Below, in pieces: positions 1 through 8,093 of a stretch of DNA of 64,000 bases. The position numbers were made by a program, and so were the translations under genes. The stretch is from NCBI RefSeq assembly GCF_002795245.1, contig NZ_PGVG01000020.1, forward strand, positions 1-64,000, written 5' to 3'. The notes under the pieces were generated by a model, which had not been told where the DNA came from, ran no database searches, and was given only the letters and a program-made list of their open reading frames with translations. The stretch is from Bradyrhizobium forestalis (GTDB lineage Bacteria > Pseudomonadota > Alphaproteobacteria > Rhizobiales > Xanthobacteraceae). Position 1 is the first letter of the stretch. Every line of letters begins with the position of its first letter.

Positions 1-35
1 GAATCGGGGTGGGGCTCAAGGGGGATGGGTCCCCC

Positions 36-132
36 CGTCATTCCGGGGCGCGGCGAAGCCGCGAGCCCGGAATCCATCGGGCCGCGCCATGCGCAGAGCG
101 GTTGGCGACGCTCCGGAATCCACGGGATTCCG
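36..132. repeat. Palindromic intergenic repeat (REP-like), copy 1
   Basis: Starts with CGTCATTCCGGGGCGCG and contains a GCGGCGAAGCCGC hairpin followed by CCGGAATCCAT. This is the GTCAT...ATCCA architecture seen at several other intergenic sites in the window. No ORF in the first 200 bases looks like a gene. Confidence 0.65.
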
Positions 133-201
133 TTTTGTATGGCTCTTACCTGCGCCGAATCTCGGGTAGCATCTTGGCCCGACTAAACCGAAGGGTGCTT
201 G

Positions 202-894
202 ATGAACTCTCCCCCCACGTTTGTGCCCGATGAGCCCAATGTTTTCCGGGCCGAATTGGGTGTCTCGCAGGAGGTGGGCCGCAACGCTCTCTCCATTCGC
301 TGCCCGCACTGCCGCGAGCTGGGGTCCTTCAATCCAGTCGGCAACCCAAGATCATATTCGAAAAGGGGGAAGTTCGGTCCCAATACGAGTACCTCGACCT
401 ACTACGCGAGCATCAGAATATGCCCCAACGTAAAGTGCCGAGGGCTGGTATTCATCATAGAAGACGATAACGGACCGGTCGAAATTGAGCCCCCACAATT
501 GTTGGACTTCAATCCCGATGGGCTCTCGCCACGCCTCCAACAGACGCTGAAGGAGGCTGTCGCGTGCCATGGTGCGGGCGCATATAGGGCCGCCGCGATG
601 ATGGTCCGTAGGCTTCTTGAAGAAATCTGCGACGAGAACAAAGCGGCGGGGACGAATCTTCATCAGCGTCTTGTATCGCTAAAGACTGCAATCATCCTTC
701 CCGAGCCGCTATTTGAAGCAATGAACGAACTCAAGGCCCTCGGCAACGATGCGGCCCACATCGAGGCGAAGGCCTATGACAACATCGGCGCTGATGAAGC
801 GCAGGATTCAATTGAGCTCGCCAAGGAAATCGTAAAGGCGCTTTATCAGCTCAAGGGGCTCATCGCGCGCCTTCAGGCTCGTAAGGCGACCTGA
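202..894 (+). CDS. DUF4145 domain-containing protein
   Basis: 230 residues from the ATG at 202; a TTG one codon earlier is also in frame. The N-terminal half has CPHC (about residue 32) and a later CPNVKCRG, which could form a small zinc-ribbon-like unit. The C-terminal half reads A-ACHGAGAYRAAAMMVRRLLEEIC and then ELKALGNDAAH, which matches the DUF4145 pattern: helical, with an invariant Arg and Glu and an Asn-Asp-x-Ala-H motif. DUF4145 proteins often occur beside restriction or defence genes, but none is visible here and the window begins just upstream. Function is unknown. A small membrane protein follows 23 bases downstream and may be co-transcribed. Confidence 0.8.
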   Translation: MNSPPTFVPDEPNVFRAELGVSQEVGRNALSIRCPHCRELGSFNPVGNPRSYSKRGKFGPNTSTSTYYASIRICPNVKCRGLVFIIEDDNGPVEIEPPQLLDFNPDGLSPRLQQTLKEAVACHGAGAYRAAAMMVRRLLEEICDENKAAGTNLHQRLVSLKTAIILPEPLFEAMNELKALGNDAAHIEAKAYDNIGADEAQDSIELAKEIVKALYQLKGLIARLQARKAT

Positions 895-917
895 TCCGGT
901 CGGCTGGGAATGGGAAA

Positions 918-1211
918 ATGCTGATCGAAATTGCAGGCGGGATTGTACTTGCTGTACTTTTTTTGGCGCTGCTACCTGCCCTTATCCAAGGCGCTCTTTG
1001 GCTCGCTGCGATTGGCCTCGTAATAGTTGTGGCCATCGGCGCTGGTTGGCTTTTGTTCGCTGGAGCGCAATCGGCCGAGGGCTTGGCTGTAGAACTGATT
1101 GCCGCAGGCGTGTTTCTTGTTTGGCTGCACTACGAGATCAAGGCGCGCCGAGAAATCGCTGCTGAGGAAGCTGCCAAGAAGGCCGAGCTCTTCCCCAGTG
1201 CGCAAGACTAA
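918..1211 (+). CDS. Small membrane protein, unknown function
   Basis: 97 residues beginning MLIEIAGGIVLAVL. A GGGAA stretch lies a few bases before the ATG. The first 45 residues are almost entirely hydrophobic and probably form two transmembrane helices. A third hydrophobic stretch (about residues 55-72) precedes a charged, Ala/Glu/Lys-rich cytoplasmic tail (KARREIAAEEAAKKAE). It lies 23 bases after the DUF4145 gene on the same strand, so a two-gene unit is likely. I do not recognise the family. Confidence 0.6.
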   Translation: MLIEIAGGIVLAVLFLALLPALIQGALWLAAIGLVIVVAIGAGWLLFAGAQSAEGLAVELIAAGVFLVWLHYEIKARREIAAEEAAKKAELFPSAQD

Positions 1212-1313
1212 CCGGTAGGACAATTTTCGCTTAGCGCGCGCAGCAATCGGCAGGGAGGAGTTGAGCCGTGAAATCGAGGTCCCCACCTAACTGTACCGGC
1301 CTTGCCTATGGGA

Positions 1314-1613
1314 TTAGCTCTGCTTGCCCGCAATAATCTCCTGCAAGGTCGCCACGTGCCGGGCGAAGGCACCGCGGCCCGCCGCGGTGGCGGTGACGGT
1401 CGTTTGCGGCTTCTTGCCGACGAAGGCTTTCTCTACTGAGACATAACCCGCCTTGGCCAGGGTCTCGATATGCGCGCCGAGATTGCCGTCGGTGGCGCCG
1501 GTGAGTTTCTTCAGGCGCGAGAACTCCAAGCCTGAAGTCGCGGGCAGTGCGTTCAACGCCGCCATGATCTTGAGGCGCAACGGCTGGTGGATGATGTCGT
1601 CGAGCTCGGCCAT
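1314..1613 (-). CDS. Small winged-helix transcriptional regulator
   Basis: 99 residues. It begins MAELDDIIHQPLRLKIMAALNAL and continues LEFSRLKKLTGATDGNLGAHIETLAKAGYVSVEK, a compact winged-helix fold of the MarR-like HTH_34 type with the recognition helix around residues 38-52 and a basic wing (VGKKPQTTV). Such proteins usually act as dimeric repressors. The start is 4 bases after the stop of the upstream membrane gene, so the two are co-transcribed. By analogy with similar regulator/membrane-protein pairs it may control its own operon. The ligand is unknown. Confidence 0.8.
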   Translation of the reverse strand: MAELDDIIHQPLRLKIMAALNALPATSGLEFSRLKKLTGATDGNLGAHIETLAKAGYVSVEKAFVGKKPQTTVTATAAGRGAFARHVATLQEIIAGKQS

Positions 1614-1617
1614 CCCG

Positions 1618-2172
1618 CTAGATCCGCCGCATCCAGAGGCCGCCGAGGATCAGGCCGCCGCCGTTCACGAAGGCCATCCAGAGCGGGAAGGCTTCGCCGA
1701 TGTAGAAGAAGCCGAACAGCGTCAGCGCAGAGATGCCGAGGCCAATCGCCACGAAGGCGTAGCCGAACCACAGGCCCGCCAGCGTATAGAACAGCATGAA
1801 ATAGAGCGGCCAGAATGTGCCCAACTGGCGCGGGCCGAAATGGCCGATCACATTGGTGCAGAGATAGCCGAAGGCGAAGAACAACACGAATACCAGGAGC
1901 AGCCTAACGCTAGCGGCGGCACCGCCGGGATGTTGCGGCGGATTCATCACGCGGAGCACGACCAGACCGCCGATGCCCAGGGCATCCGCGGCGACCCAGG
2001 CGTAGACCGCGTAGATCGGCCAGAGCCAGGTCACGACGTTGGCTACGAATACCAGCACGCCCCACCAGACCGCTGCGAGGCTTGCGAGCTCATACAGCTG
2101 CGATTGCCTCACGCGCTGGACGATGTCGTCGATATCGGCCAGCGCGGCGGCGGCCTGTCTGCTGTCGATCAT
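1618..2172 (-). CDS. Integral membrane protein paired with the regulator
   Basis: 184 residues from MIDSRQAAAALADID; the longer reading back to 2205 adds 11 residues of unlikely sequence. A short cytoplasmic helix (about residues 1-30) is followed by five or so hydrophobic segments (VWWGVLVFVANVVTWLW, ADALGIGGLVVLRV, VRLLLVFVLFFAFGYL, YFMLFYTLAGLWFGY, ISALTLFGFFYIG) and a short WMRRI tail. No catalytic motif is visible. It is first in a two-gene operon with the winged-helix protein, 4 bases apart. Its role cannot be stated beyond membrane location. Confidence 0.7.
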   Translation of the reverse strand: MIDSRQAAAALADIDDIVQRVRQSQLYELASLAAVWWGVLVFVANVVTWLWPIYAVYAWVAADALGIGGLVVLRVMNPPQHPGGAAASVRLLLVFVLFFAFGYLCTNVIGHFGPRQLGTFWPLYFMLFYTLAGLWFGYAFVAIGLGISALTLFGFFYIGEAFPLWMAFVNGGGLILGGLWMRRI

Positions 2173-2231
2173 GTCGTCCTCTTTATGCCCGGGGTTATCG
2201 CACATGACTCGCGGTGGGACCTGAGCGAGCG

Positions 2232-2394
2232 CCTCGTCCTTCGAGACGACCGCTTCGCGGTCTCCTCAGGATGAGGCTCAGTGGCAGCTTTGCCCTTGGA
2301 TGAGGCTCAGTGGCACCAGTGCTCATTGAGGCGACTGCCGCAAGCTCGGTCCTCATCCTGAGGGCCCGCCGCAGGCGGGCGTCTCGAAGGATGG
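2232..2394. repeat. Long inverted repeat element
   Basis: The left part CCTCGTCCTTCGAGACG...CCTCAGGATGAGG (2232-2276) is mirrored by CCTCATCCTGAGG...CGTCTCGAAGGATGG (2351-2394). Between the arms, GGATGAGGCTCAGTGGCA occurs twice in direct orientation. This fills the gap between the membrane-protein gene and the hydrolase gene, and no ORF here looks real. Confidence 0.75.
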
Positions 2395-2445
2395 CCGCGG
2401 GGATGCCGCTTCCATCTGCGATTGCGTTGCCGTCAGCGCGTCGCA

Positions 2446-3456
2446 TCATGACTGGCCTGCGCCTCGCGTTGCCACGTCTTCGGCGATCACCGAGATCGCC
2501 TTCGGATTGGTGACGAGGCCCATGTGGTTGACGCCGTCAATGATCTTGACGTCGACCGAAGGTTTGATCGCCTGCACGGCTTCCGCATATTTGTCCGAGA
2601 TCATCATCTCGTCGTCGGCGCCGGCGATGATCGTGATCGGCCGTGTCGTTGCCGGCAGATCGAGCCGATAGCCGCGCGTCGCAAAGTTGCGCATCAGGCG
2701 GTCGGAATAGGTCGAGGTGAGGTACTTCGCCGAATTCACCGGCACCGCGAAGGCGAGCACCGGAAGCTGCGCACAGCAGTCGATCCCAAGCTTGCGCAGC
2801 GCGGTGAGTCCCAGGAAGCGCGGAATATCGGCGCTGACCCATCCGCCGTTGCTCGGCCGGTTGGTCGGCGCGTCATAGCCGAGATAGGGCGCGAGCAGCA
2901 CGGTGCGGACGAACATGTCCTGCATGATCGGTGTCGCGGCGACGCACAGCGAGAAGCCGGCGCCGGCGGAATGGCCGATCAGGGTCAGGGGCAGATCGGG
3001 CGCGCTCTTGCGGACATGAGCGACGAAGTCGATGAGGTCATCCTCGAGCTGGCCGACATAGCCGATGTCGCCGCGCGTGCCCGAGCCGCCATGGCCGCGG
3101 ACGTCCAGCGCCCAGGTCTCCACCCCGCGCGCGGCGATCGCATGGGTCAGCGCGTGATTGACGGTGCCGCTGGAACCGGAAGAGCCATGGATGAAGATCG
3201 CGCCGCGACCTGTCTCCGGGCCGTTCGGCCCATAATGGCGATAACCGATCCAGGTGCCGTCGCGGGCCTGAAAGCGCTCGAGCGGCGGCAGCGTGGACCA
3301 GTCGATGCCCTTGGCGGAATCCAAGACCGATCGCATCTCGGGTGGCCGCTCCAGTGGCGTTGCGATCATGGCACCCAGGATCAGCGCGACGCCGCCGACC
3401 GCACACAGGAGCCATTTCAGCCCGTTCAAAACGCCGCGCAGCAACCGGATCGCCAT
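2446..3456 (-). CDS. Membrane-anchored alpha/beta hydrolase (lysophospholipase-like)
   Basis: 336 residues from MAIRLLRG. This start is preferred over the ATG 15 bases upstream because GAGGAG sits at ribosome-binding distance from it. A hydrophobic helix (about residues 14-34) anchors or exports the protein. The fold signatures are an oxyanion region HGSSGSSG, the nucleophile elbow GHSAGAG, an acid in AGADDEM and the catalytic histidine in DGVNHMG. The family hydrolyses esters, and serine hydrolases of this layout are often annotated lysophospholipase; the substrate is not predictable. It is divergent from xseA, with two matched palindromes in the shared 119-base gap. Confidence 0.85.
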   Translation of the reverse strand: MAIRLLRGVLNGLKWLLCAVGGVALILGAMIATPLERPPEMRSVLDSAKGIDWSTLPPLERFQARDGTWIGYRHYGPNGPETGRGAIFIHGSSGSSGTVNHALTHAIAARGVETWALDVRGHGGSGTRGDIGYVGQLEDDLIDFVAHVRKSAPDLPLTLIGHSAGAGFSLCVAATPIMQDMFVRTVLLAPYLGYDAPTNRPSNGGWVSADIPRFLGLTALRKLGIDCCAQLPVLAFAVPVNSAKYLTSTYSDRLMRNFATRGYRLDLPATTRPITIIAGADDEMMISDKYAEAVQAIKPSVDVKIIDGVNHMGLVTNPKAISVIAEDVATRGAGQS

Positions 3457-3484
3457 GGCCCAACTCCTCAAAACTCATCAACAA

Positions 3485-3512
3485 TAGAGTACTCTATATT
3501 ACAGAGTTCTCT
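3485..3512. promoter_or_regulatory. Twin palindromes, candidate operator
   Basis: TAGAGTACTCTA (3485-3496) is a perfect 12-base palindrome. AGAGTTCTCT (3503-3512) repeats its core with one change, 17 bases further on. Both lie between the divergent hydrolase and xseA genes, where a dimeric repressor would be expected to bind. No regulator gene is adjacent. Confidence 0.5.
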
Positions 3513-3575
3513 TCCGAGAGATCCCCCGATTGGCGCCGCGGCGCGAAAATCCTTAACGTCGGGCTCGACCCCAAA

Positions 3576-5216
3576 ATGCCGAATCGTTTGCCGATGCCGC
3601 CTGCGGAACCACTGCTCAACGCGCCTGAATTCACCGTCTCCGAGCTCTCGCTGTCCCTGAAACGGACGGTCGAGGACGCCTTCGGCCATGTCCGCGTCCG
3701 CGGCGAGATTTCCGGCTTTCGCGGGCCGCACTCCTCCGGCCATTGCTATTTCGCGCTCAAGGACGAGAGCGCCAAGATCGAGGCGGTGATCTGGAAGGGC
3801 GTGCACTCCCGCATGCGCTTCAAGCCCCAGGAGGGGCTCGAGGTCATCGCCACCGGCAAGCTCACGACCTATCCGGGCTCCTCGAAATACCAGATCGTGA
3901 TCGAGGCGCTGGAGCCCGCCGGCATCGGCGCGCTGATGGCGCTGATGGAGGAGCGCAAGAAGAAGCTCGCCGCCGAAGGCCTGTTCGACGAGGCGCGCAA
4001 GCAGCTCCTGCCCTGGCTGCCGGAGGTGATCGGCGTCGTCACCTCGCCGACCGGCGCCGTCATTCGCGACATCCTGCATCGGCTGGAGGACCGCTTCCCC
4101 CGCCGCGTGCTGGTGTGGCCGGTCAAGGTGCAGGGCGAAGGCTCGGCCGAGCAGGTCGCGGCCGCGATCCGCGGCTTCAACGCGCTGCCGGAGGGCGGCA
4201 GGATTCCGCGGCCCGACGTCTTGATCGTCGCGCGCGGCGGCGGCTCGCTGGAGGATCTCTGGTCGTTCAACGAGGAGATCGTGGTGCGCGCGGCGGCCGA
4301 GAGCATGATCCCGCTGATCTCGGCGGTCGGGCACGAGACCGACATCACGCTGATCGATTTCGTCGCCGACAAGCGCGCGCCGACGCCGACCGCGGCGGCG
4401 GAGATGGCGGTGCCGGTGCGCAGCGACCTCTTCGTCGAGGTCGCCGATCTCGCCCGCCGCACCCGCGCCTATTGGCAACGTGCCCAGGAGAGCCGCCGCA
4501 GCGAGCTGCGCGCCGCCGCGCGCGCGCTGCCGGCAGCCGGCGATCTGCTGGCGATCCCGCGGCAGCGGCTGGATTCCGCCGGAGCCTCCCTGCCCCGCTG
4601 CCTCAAGGCCAACACGCACGCGCATTTCCGCAGGTTCACCGCCGCCAGCGCCAAGCTGACGCTGCGGGTGCTGCACGGCCAGATCGCGCAGGCCGATCAC
4701 CGCCTCACCGTGTGCGGCGAGCGGCTTGGCCTGTCCGCGCGCTCATTGCTGCGGCAGCGGCGCGACCGCTTTGCCGGGCTGGAGGTGCGCCTGCGCGCCT
4801 CGAAACTTTCGAATGCGCAGGCGCAGCGCAACGCGATCGCCCGCCAGCGCGAGCGCACGCATCGTCTGGCCGAGCGGGCCAGCCGCGCGCTCGTCACGCT
4901 GCTGCAACGGTTAGAGGCGCGTGTCGAGAACAGCGGCAAGCTGCTCTCCGCGCTGTCCTATCGCAGCGTGCTCGCGCGCGGCTTTGCGCTGGTGCGCGAT
5001 GAGGCCGGCCATCCCCTGCATGCGGCGGAGTCGATCGGTCCCGGCGCACGCGTCGAGATCGAGTTCGCCGATGGCCGCGTCGGCGCGACGGCGGATGCGG
5101 ATCGCCCGCCCCCCGCGGCAAAGCGTGCGCCGGCGCAAGCCAAGCCGGCCACGCAGGAAACAAAGCCCGCGCCGAAGCGCGTGGCCAAGCCGGTGGATCA
5201 GGGCAGCTTGTTCTGA
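3576..5216 (+). CDS. xseA: Exodeoxyribonuclease VII large subunit
   Basis: 546 residues from MPNRLPMPPAEPLL; MPPAEP (3594) is an alternative start, and the longer ORF upstream runs into the divergent promoter region. The order is an N-terminal OB-fold (FTVSELSLSLKRTVEDAF, VRGEISGFRGPHSSGHCYFALKD, about residues 15-110), then the catalytic core with GVVTSPTGAVIRDI, RGGGSLEDLWSFNEE and SAVGHETDITLIDFVADKRAPTPTAAAE, then a long arginine-rich coiled coil, then YRSVLARGFALVRD near the C-terminus. The enzyme degrades single-stranded DNA together with XseB. The C-terminal 50 residues are an Ala/Pro/Lys-rich tail ending QGSLF. The small subunit xseB is not in the window. Confidence 0.97.
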   Translation: MPNRLPMPPAEPLLNAPEFTVSELSLSLKRTVEDAFGHVRVRGEISGFRGPHSSGHCYFALKDESAKIEAVIWKGVHSRMRFKPQEGLEVIATGKLTTYPGSSKYQIVIEALEPAGIGALMALMEERKKKLAAEGLFDEARKQLLPWLPEVIGVVTSPTGAVIRDILHRLEDRFPRRVLVWPVKVQGEGSAEQVAAAIRGFNALPEGGRIPRPDVLIVARGGGSLEDLWSFNEEIVVRAAAESMIPLISAVGHETDITLIDFVADKRAPTPTAAAEMAVPVRSDLFVEVADLARRTRAYWQRAQESRRSELRAAARALPAAGDLLAIPRQRLDSAGASLPRCLKANTHAHFRRFTAASAKLTLRVLHGQIAQADHRLTVCGERLGLSARSLLRQRRDRFAGLEVRLRASKLSNAQAQRNAIARQRERTHRLAERASRALVTLLQRLEARVENSGKLLSALSYRSVLARGFALVRDEAGHPLHAAESIGPGARVEIEFADGRVGATADADRPPPAAKRAPAQAKPATQETKPAPKRVAKPVDQGSLF

Positions 5217-5245
5217 GGCGGGGCGAACGGCATTCCACCCTCAGT

Positions 5246-5381
5246 GTCATTCCCCGCCACCGGGTCTCGCCTTCGGCGAGCCCGATGACAGGCTCCAGCG
5301 GGGAATCCAGTACGCCGCAGCTTCTCGGGGAATCACGAACGCCTCGGAGTACTGGATCGCCCGGTCAAGCCGGGCGATGAC
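5246..5381. repeat. Palindromic intergenic repeat (REP-like), copy 2
   Basis: It opens GTCATTCCCCG and closes CCGGGCGATGAC. In the middle GGGGAATCCAGTACGCCG faces GGAGTACTGGATCGCCC. It therefore has two outer stems and a central AGTAC pairing. It follows xseA and could fold into a terminator-like structure. Confidence 0.75.
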
Positions 5382-5412
5382 AGCGAGTGTGTGGGACGAG
5401 CGCTCCCAACCC

Positions 5413-5535
5413 CGTCATTGCGAGGAGCTCTTGCGACGAAGCAATCCAGAATCCCTCCGCGGAAAGATTCTGGATTGCTTCGCGGAGCCTGTCATCGGGC
5501 CGCGCTTCGCGCGGACCCGGTGGCTCGCAATGACG
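5413..5535. repeat. Palindromic intergenic repeat (REP-like), copy 3
   Basis: It begins CGTCATTGCGAGGAGC and ends GGCTCGCAATGACG. Inside, GAAGCAATCCAGAATC is mirrored by GATTCTGGATTGCTTC. It sits directly beside copy 2, so 5217-5554 is filled almost wholly by two repeat elements and holds no credible gene. Confidence 0.8.
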
Positions 5536-5554
5536 AACGTGCAGGCAGCGCGCC

Positions 5555-5725
5555 CTACCGGCAGGACAATCCCGCGTCGATCGTGGTCCAGAAGCCACAA
5601 TGTTCCGGCGCGCGCTGTGGGGTGCCGGCGTGGGCTTCGAACAGGAGGATCGCGACGGTGAAGACGATCAGTGCGGAGGCGAAGAGGGTGATGCGGTTAC
5701 GCATGAGATTGCGTTGAATCGACAT
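5555..5725 (-). CDS. Small single-pass membrane or secreted protein
   Basis: 56 residues from MSIQRNLMRNRITLF; MRNRIT at 5704 is an alternative start. A basic N-terminus is followed by one hydrophobic helix (LFASALIVFTVAILLF) and a short tail with two cysteines (EHCGFWTTIDAGLSCR). It may be a type II membrane peptide or an exported peptide with one disulfide. The reading extended upstream to 5887 crosses repeat-like sequence and is not credible. Function is unknown. Confidence 0.5.
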   Translation of the reverse strand: MSIQRNLMRNRITLFASALIVFTVAILLFEAHAGTPQRAPEHCGFWTTIDAGLSCR

Positions 5726-5926
5726 CGTGGTCGAATGATGGCGCCACCATCTGCTGAAACCGCGGCCCTTCGCGATCCGTAGATTCACGGTCGGCCATAC
5801 TCCGTGCAGGGCGGTGGTCGATGCGGGGCTGTCCGCCAAACGTTGTTCCTCGGGCGGCCCCGCTTGGGCTGACTGCGTAGCCCGCATGAGCGCAGCGATA
5901 TGCGGGGAATAGTCTTCCCGGATGTC

Positions 5927-5978
5927 GCGGAGCCTGTCATCGGGCGGCGCTTCGCGCCGACCCGTTGGCTCATCCGGG
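5927..5978. repeat. Partial copy of repeat copy 3
   Basis: CGGAGCCTGTCATCGGGCG, then GCGCTTCGCGC, then GACCCGTTGGCTC. This matches the right half of the element at 5413-5535 with a few compensating changes in the stem. Just before it, CCCGCAT...ATGCGGG (5881-5906) forms a separate small hairpin. Confidence 0.6.
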
Positions 5979-5992
5979 CGACCGGACCTTCG

Positions 5993-6817
5993 TCACCGCG
6001 ACAGCCACTGCGCGACGTCCTTCTGCGAGGCTGCGCGCGCCTCGGCGTCCGTGCCCAAATGATCGCGCTCGGGCGCGGCGGCGTCGCTGCTGCCGGCAGC
6101 TGCGTGCAGCGGCATGTTGGCGCGGTCGAAATCGTGATCGGCGCCGGGATAAACCACGATGCGCGCGAGTGCGCTGCGGCCGCGCGCGCCGTCCACCATC
6201 TGACGGCAGGCCGGCGGCGAGGCCACGTCGTCATCGGCGCCGATCAGCACCAGCGTCGGCACCCGCGTGCTCCAGCCCAGCCCGGCGGAGATCCGGCAAT
6301 CCGGATAGAACGCGATCGCGGCGCGGAAATCCGGGCTGAGATCGCGCGCCGCGCTCTGCGGGCGCACGGCCCAGAGCAGCGCGCTCGCACCGTTCGCCCA
6401 GCCGATGAGGCTGACGCGGTCGCGCGCCACCCAGGCCTGCTTCATCAGCCAGGCACGTGAGGCCGCGATATCGCCGACGCGTTCGCGCCGCGCCTTGACA
6501 TGCATCTCCCTGACCCGGCATTGCGCCCCGAGCTCGCGCGTGCCGTAGCTGTCGGGCAGCAGCACGGCATGGCCGCCCCTGAGCAGGCGCTCGGCCCACT
6601 CGCGATAGCGCGGCAGCACCGGATCGGAATGGCCACCGAGGCCGCCGCAGCCATGCAGCGCGATCACGGCCGGAAACGGGCCTGCGCCCTCGGGCTTGTA
6701 GAGCTGCGCGTGGAGGACCCCGGACGCGAGCGGAATCTCGACCGGCTGGGGTGCCGGCGCGGCGTGCGCGGCCGACATCAGCAGCGTCAGGAACAGGGCG
6801 GTCAGTCGAAGGCGCAT
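5993..6817 (-). CDS. Secreted dienelactone-hydrolase-family protein
   Basis: 274 residues from MRLRLTALFLTLLMSAAHAAPAP, a clear Sec signal peptide; the longer reading to 6898 lacks one. The mature protein has YKPEG-GPFPAVIALHGCGG (oxyanion region), a nucleophile region LIGWANGASALLW, DCRISAGLGW, LIGADDDVASP and the catalytic histidine in YPGADHDFDRAN. Dienelactone hydrolases normally carry Cys in GxCxGG; here the elbow reads GWANGA, so the usual nucleophile is replaced and the catalytic residue is uncertain. Location is probably periplasmic. The substrate is unknown. Confidence 0.75.
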   Translation of the reverse strand: MRLRLTALFLTLLMSAAHAAPAPQPVEIPLASGVLHAQLYKPEGAGPFPAVIALHGCGGLGGHSDPVLPRYREWAERLLRGGHAVLLPDSYGTRELGAQCRVREMHVKARRERVGDIAASRAWLMKQAWVARDRVSLIGWANGASALLWAVRPQSAARDLSPDFRAAIAFYPDCRISAGLGWSTRVPTLVLIGADDDVASPPACRQMVDGARGRSALARIVVYPGADHDFDRANMPLHAAAGSSDAAAPERDHLGTDAEARAASQKDVAQWLSR

Positions 6818-7011
6818 CGGGCTCTGCCGCAGGAGGCGCCGGAACCAGCAACCCTTCAGCTGAAGCACTGTCACGCGGAAACGGCGGCAAAACATCACAA
6901 ACCGGTGGGTTTAACGGGCGGACAAGCCACCCTATCTATGCTACATTCCGTCCGACACATCGTGCCCTCCCAGGTTTTCCATGGAGAGGCCTTCCGCGGA
7001 GACTTTCGACC

Positions 7012-7239
7012 GTGCTGAACAAGTTCGGCCCCTCGGGCCATGGCGAAGCGCAGGTGCAATATCTCGATGGCGATTTCCGCGTGATCTCGCCGGGGACCTT
7101 CGTACGCTGCGCGATCACCGATACGCGAATCCCGCTCGACGAGCTGAAGTACTGGAGCGTGGATTTGCAGGAGGCCTACGCCACGCCCGCCGCGGTGCTG
7201 CAGCGGCACTTTCCCGGAGCACTGAAGCCGCAGCCGTGA
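7012..7239 (+). CDS. DUF2093 domain-containing protein
   Basis: 75 residues from a GTG at 7012. The sequence GEAQVQYLDGDFRVISPGTFVRCAITDTRIPLDELKYWSVDLQEAY is the typical DUF2093 core, a short alphaproteobacterial family of unknown function with a single Cys in VRCAIT. Longer in-frame readings from 6751 are antisense to the hydrolase gene and unlikely. GGAGAC lies 14 bases before the GTG, a weak ribosome binding site. Confidence 0.85.
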   Translation: MLNKFGPSGHGEAQVQYLDGDFRVISPGTFVRCAITDTRIPLDELKYWSVDLQEAYATPAAVLQRHFPGALKPQP

Positions 7240-7255
7240 GGCCGCGCCCGCGCGC

Positions 7256-7567
7256 CTATTGTTGTTCAGCGCCATCTGCGCCATCCGTGCCCACGCAGGT
7301 CTTGATGAAGGCCTTCCTGCTCTCGCCGACGACCTTCTGATCAATCGCCTGCTTCAGGCAATCCACCCGCGCCTGCGCCATGCAGAGCTGTAGCTGATCG
7401 CGCTTGTCCTGCCCTTTCAGGCTTTGCGTCGTGGCGAGACACGTCACGCGCTTGGTCGCGGGGACGGGCACCGTCGCAGTTGGAGCTGCGGACGGCGTCG
7501 TTTGTGCCAGCGCGGGCGCAATGATCAGACACACAAGGCTGGCGGCGGCTGCGGTCGGCAGTTTCAT
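7256..7567 (-). CDS. Secreted PsiF-like protein
   Basis: 103 residues. A signal peptide, MKLPTAAAASLVCLIIAPALAQ, is followed by a Pro/Ala/Thr-rich linker. A helical region then has cysteines in the pattern CLATTQSLKGQDKRDQLQLCM...CLKQAI...RKAFIKTCVG, resembling PsiF repeats (Lys-Gly-x-x-Arg, then Cys), a family of small periplasmic proteins linked to phosphate starvation in enterobacteria. No pho-box is evident. The C-terminus is convergent with the DUF2093 gene, with 16 bases between their ends. Confidence 0.6.
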   Translation of the reverse strand: MKLPTAAAASLVCLIIAPALAQTTPSAAPTATVPVPATKRVTCLATTQSLKGQDKRDQLQLCMAQARVDCLKQAIDQKVVGESRKAFIKTCVGTDGADGAEQQ

Positions 7568-8093
7568 CGAATTCTCCTGATCGTCTGAAGTGAATAGGGG
7601 TCCTGCGATGAATGTCGCCTGAATGACAGGCTCCTGCAGGACCGACCAAACTCAACCGCAACAGCACGAGCGGCGCAGCGTCTGGACGAAGCATGTGATG
7701 GATGTGTCGCGCCTCGACGATGTTCGCACGCGTGATCTGCCAGCCTCACGGCCGAAATGAGCTCCGTCGTGCCGCTCCGCGTTGCATCGAACAGTGCGTG
7801 CACTCCGTGGTTATTCATTTCGCGCTGTGGTTGGATTCTTTGTTGCGGTTCGGCGCCCTTAAGTTGTTTGACGAAGTCTTGGTGAAACAAAGGGCTGCTA
7901 TAGTGCATGTTAGGTCATTGGCCCTGTTCTTTTTATCGCACAGACGATCAGGTCAACCAAACAGCCATCGAGCGTTGGAATTGGCGCGGTCTGTGAACGG
8001 GCTCATATCGAAGAGCCATCTGACGGGCTACCGTCACCTTGAAAATTCGCGGTGGAATATCTGTAAATCGACAATCTAGCGATGGGGGTGATC
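7568..8093. other. Gene-poor, relatively AT-rich stretch
   Basis: About 525 bases without a convincing gene. A 125-codon ORF (7702-8079, plus) has an implausible composition (many Cys, His and Arg) and no ribosome binding site. The segment near 7850-7940 is richer in A/T than its surroundings and probably holds promoters for the small genes that follow; I could not assign -35/-10 boxes. Confidence 0.5.

Noticed and set aside
2524..3660. 378-codon plus-strand ORF over the hydrolase
   Set aside because: Antisense to a hydrolase with a complete catalytic triad and a good ribosome binding site.
3468..4700. 410-codon minus-strand ORF over xseA
   Set aside because: Antisense to the conserved xseA catalytic region, with no ribosome binding site or recognisable motif.
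7702..8079. 125-codon ORF in the gap before the small genes
   Set aside because: Unusual amino-acid mix, no ribosome binding site, no recognisable motif.
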